Shown in pieces: positions 61,837-64,000 of a DNA stretch of 64,000 nucleotides. The stretch is from an uncultured Verrucomicrobia subdivision 3 bacterium. Lineage in GTDB: Bacteria; Verrucomicrobiota; Verrucomicrobiia; Limisphaerales; UBA11358. Each line of letters starts with the position of its first letter. The first letter of the stretch is position 1. The stretch lies in NCBI GenBank assembly GCA_903922735.1, contig CAIXUZ010000076.1, positions 1-64,000 of the forward strand. The letters run 5' to 3'. A program made the position numbers and the translations under genes. Below the pieces are notes generated by a model, which saw nothing but the letters and a program-made list of their open reading frames with translations, did no database searches and had not been told where the DNA came from.

Positions 61837-62859
61837 ATGATCACCTCCATTCAAAAATCGTCCCATGGCTTGCTCCTGCTGATCTCCCTGTTCGCCGCCG
61901 GCAGCATCACCGCCCGCGCCGCCGACCTGCGGCTGGGCATCATCGGTACGGACACCTCGCATGCGGTTGAGTTCACCAAGGTGTTGAACGACCCCGCAAA
62001 CACCAACCATGTCGCGGGCGCCCGGGTGGTGACGGCCTTCAAAGGCGGCAGCCCGGACATTCCCGCCAGCTTCAAAAAAGTGGAAACCAACGCCGCCGTG
62101 ATGCGCGACAAATACGGCGTGAAAATCTGCGACACCATCGAGCAAGCCTGCGCCGAGGCGGATGCCGTGCTCATCGAAAGCGTGGATGGCCGCACGCATC
62201 TGGCCCAGGTCAAGCTGGCCATCGCCGCCAAGAAACCGTTCTTCATCGACAAACCCCTGGCGGCGAATCTGCGCGACGCCCTCGAAATCATCCGCCTGAC
62301 CAAAGCCGCCGGCCTCCCGCTGTTCACCGCTTCCTCGCTGAGGTACGGCAAAAACACCCAAGCCGTGCGGCAAGGCAGCCTGGGCCGGGTGTTGAGCGCG
62401 GAAACGTTCAGCCCCGCCCACCTCGAACCGACCAATCCCAATCTCTATTGGTATGGCATTCACGGGTGCGAATCGCTTTTCACCGTCATGGGCACCGGCT
62501 GCGAGAGCGTCAGTCAACGCACCACGCCCGACGGACGGATTGAAGTCACCGGCACCTGGAAAGGCGGACGCACCGGCATCTTCCGCGAAGCTGAACCCAA
62601 GGCCAAGGTGCAATACGGCGGCATGGCCAAGGGCGAAAAAGGCGAGGCCCCGGTCGGCGCGTATGACGGCTACGCACCGCTAGTGGCCGAGATCGTGAAA
62701 TTTTTCCAAACCGGTAAATCGCCCGTGCCCACGGAAGAAACCATTGAACTTTTCACCTTCATGTCGGCAGCCGAGGAAAGCATGCATCAGGGCGGCAAGC
62801 CCGTGACGACGGCGGAATTGCTGGCTAAAGCCCAGGCGACAACACCCGCCAAACCATGA
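61837..62859 (+). CDS. Secreted Gfo/Idh/MocA-like oxidoreductase
   Basis: A 340-residue protein starting MITSIQKSSHGLLLLISLFA, a probable signal peptide (to ITARAAD), unusual for a NAD(P)-binding enzyme. The Rossmann start is LRLGIIGTDTSH, the conserved region VDGRTHLAQVKLAIAAKKPFFIDKPLAANLRDALEI carries the DKP variant of the usual EKP motif, and the C-terminal alpha/beta half follows. It may be a tightly NAD-bound periplasmic enzyme or a sugar-handling relative. Its stop overlaps the GH36 start (ATGA). Confidence 0.82.
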   Translation: MITSIQKSSHGLLLLISLFAAGSITARAADLRLGIIGTDTSHAVEFTKVLNDPANTNHVAGARVVTAFKGGSPDIPASFKKVETNAAVMRDKYGVKICDTIEQACAEADAVLIESVDGRTHLAQVKLAIAAKKPFFIDKPLAANLRDALEIIRLTKAAGLPLFTASSLRYGKNTQAVRQGSLGRVLSAETFSPAHLEPTNPNLYWYGIHGCESLFTVMGTGCESVSQRTTPDGRIEVTGTWKGGRTGIFREAEPKAKVQYGGMAKGEKGEAPVGAYDGYAPLVAEIVKFFQTGKSPVPTEETIELFTFMSAAEESMHQGGKPVTTAELLAKAQATTPAKP

Positions 62860-64000
62860 TGTTTGATATCGCCGTGAAACACATTCGACTCCTTACATTC
62901 ACCGCCCTCCTACTGGTGCCGCTGGCCGCACTACAAGCCGGCGAGGCAGTTGTGGCCGAGAAAAAAACGCCGGTGGTGACGCCGCAGTTAAGCGGCGGCG
63001 GATTAGAAGTGCGCCACAAGCTTGAAGGTAAAAAATTACAGGAAGTGTCGCTATTGCCGACGGGGATGACGAACTTGTTGGACAAAGCCAAGTCGGATAT
63101 CAAAACGGGCGTGGAGGTGGAATTGCAGGTCTCCGGCTATAACTGGGCGTCACACCACGCCAAGAAACTCACCGGCGGCAATCCTGGCAACGAGTTGATT
63201 TACCTCGGCCAGCAGACGTTGGAATCAAAGCTTGGCCAGCATCAGGTTTTATTGCAACAGGCACCGGAACTGGGGCTGCGCGTGGAATCACACTACGAAT
63301 TCTTTCAGGATATTCCCGTCATGCGCCGCTGGTCCCGGCTGGTGAACGAGGGCCATTCGCCGGTGGGCATTGAGCATGTCAGCTCCGCGATGGTTTACAA
63401 TTTCGCAAATTTTGGGCCGAGCCCACTGGAACAGAAGTTGCAGGTTAGCTATGCCAACAATAGTTGGACAAGCGAAGCGCAGTGGCAGTCGGCGCCGCCG
63501 TCGCGCTGGGGGTTTTTGGAGAATGGACATTTCAGCCTCACCGCCATCGCCTTCAACAACATCGGCAGCTGGTCCACGATGTCGCAGCTGCCCATCGGCA
63601 TGGCTGAGAACCGCGACCTGGGCGTCACCTGGTTCTGGCAGATCGAGCAAAATGGTTCATGGCACTGGGAGATTTCCGAAACCGGCAACCGCACGAGCTA
63701 TCTTTATCTCGGCGGCCCAGATGAACTTTTTAATTCGGCGTGGAAAAATTTGCAGCCCGGTCAAAGCTACGATTCCGTGCCGGTGGCCGTGGGCTGCGTC
63801 AAGGGCGGTTTCAATGAAGCGGTGGCGGCCATGACGGCTTACCGGCGCAAGGCTTGCCTGATGCCTCATCCGGACAACGTGAAGTGCCCCGTGATTTTCA
63901 ACGACTACATGAATTGCCTGAACGCCAACCCGACCACGGAGAAGGAGTTGCCGGTCATTGATGCGGCGGCGGCGGCGGGTTGCGAATATTATGTGATTGA
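62856..64000 (+). CDS. GH36 alpha-galactosidase-like protein, N-terminal part
   Basis: The first 381 codons of a gene that runs off the window. The start MMFDIAVKHIRLLTFTALLL gives a signal peptide (cleaved near QAGEA); the downstream GTG of VKHIRLL is an alternative. The N-terminal beta-supersandwich domain (about 40-330; VESHYEFFQDIPVMRRWSRLVN, NFGPSPLEQK, WFWQIEQNGSWHWEI) leads into the barrel (PVIFNDYMNCLNANPTTEKELPVIDAAAAAGCEYYVID), just before the catalytic loops. The motifs match GH36 alpha-galactosidases and relatives. It is translationally coupled to the oxidoreductase upstream. Confidence 0.88.
   Translation, partial: MMFDIAVKHIRLLTFTALLLVPLAALQAGEAVVAEKKTPVVTPQLSGGGLEVRHKLEGKKLQEVSLLPTGMTNLLDKAKSDIKTGVEVELQVSGYNWASHHAKKLTGGNPGNELIYLGQQTLESKLGQHQVLLQQAPELGLRVESHYEFFQDIPVMRRWSRLVNEGHSPVGIEHVSSAMVYNFANFGPSPLEQKLQVSYANNSWTSEAQWQSAPPSRWGFLENGHFSLTAIAFNNIGSWSTMSQLPIGMAENRDLGVTWFWQIEQNGSWHWEISETGNRTSYLYLGGPDELFNSAWKNLQPGQSYDSVPVAVGCVKGGFNEAVAAMTAYRRKACLMPHPDNVKCPVIFNDYMNCLNANPTTEKELPVIDAAAAAGCEYYVI

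Overview
The window reads as one contiguous, gene-dense chromosomal stretch of a GC-rich, Gram-negative-type bacterium. It has outer-membrane machinery (TolC, OpgG/OpgH, O-antigen ligase, lipoproteins). The large glycosidases of families GH50, GH43, GH97, GH99-like and GH36, an SdhC-A-B operon with one large cytochrome b subunit, and almost no Shine-Dalgarno sequences point to the Planctomycetes-Verrucomicrobia-Chlamydiae group, most likely a Verrucomicrobiota member of the Pedosphaera/Limisphaera type. That placement is inferred from gene content; no rRNA lies in the window. I saw no tRNA, CRISPR array, prophage or transposase.

Layout. 1-1735: a truncated SixA phosphatase, a single-domain response regulator and a YegS/DagK-type lipid kinase. 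1958-5249: two secreted galactan-type glycosidases (GH50-like agarase, GH43 galactanase-like). 5421-8326: holB, an O-antigen ligase and aroQ. 8510-10393: accB-accC, behind an AT-rich leader with a candidate promoter. 10551-13977: an RRM protein with a strong terminator, then a Pro/Ala-rich membrane-anchored protein, thioredoxin, a lone GspF/PilC-like protein and a class V aminotransferase. 13974-18335 (minus): opgG, an unknown one-TM protein and opgH for periplasmic glucans. 18414-22961: an ABC-2 exporter (permease, ATPase, lipoprotein HlyD) divergent from tolC. 23033-25046: a secreted SGNH hydrolase and a tagaturonate-epimerase-like protein. 25181-31633 (minus): pyrG, folC and sdhC-A-B. 31837-34932: the classical rpmH-rnpA-yidD-yidC-khpB cluster, though without dnaA. 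34996-47485: a lipoprotein, a CsdA-like helicase with an overlapping L7Ae-like gene, a phosphoesterase, uup, tex, an unknown protein, guaA and a GT39-like membrane glycosyltransferase. 47486-54973 (minus): a beta-helix protein, an esterase, a phosphoesterase, recG, a lipoprotein and a CxxC membrane protein, all on one strand. 55647-64000: GH97, GH99-like, a secreted Gfo/Idh-like oxidoreductase and the start of a GH36.

How the genes fit together. The ends of the window are polysaccharide-degradation modules whose products nearly all carry signal peptides and which lack SusC/SusD. The middle is housekeeping: fatty-acid initiation, TCA cycle, nucleotide synthesis, membrane-protein insertion and DNA repair.

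The most unusual signal is repeat DNA. Arrays of seven-base units (GTTGAAG, CAACCGG, GCGGGAG, AAATCGG and similar) sit between genes and also, in frame, inside recG (two sites) and the O-antigen ligase gene. Three palindromic elements were also found. A 275-bp element with 24-bp near-perfect terminal inverted repeats abuts the GH97 start codon, and a solo end of it lies before the Gfo/Idh gene. A 144-bp element has perfect 18-bp inverted ends and a row of mini-hairpins. A 59-bp dumbbell-shaped repeat lies downstream of tex.
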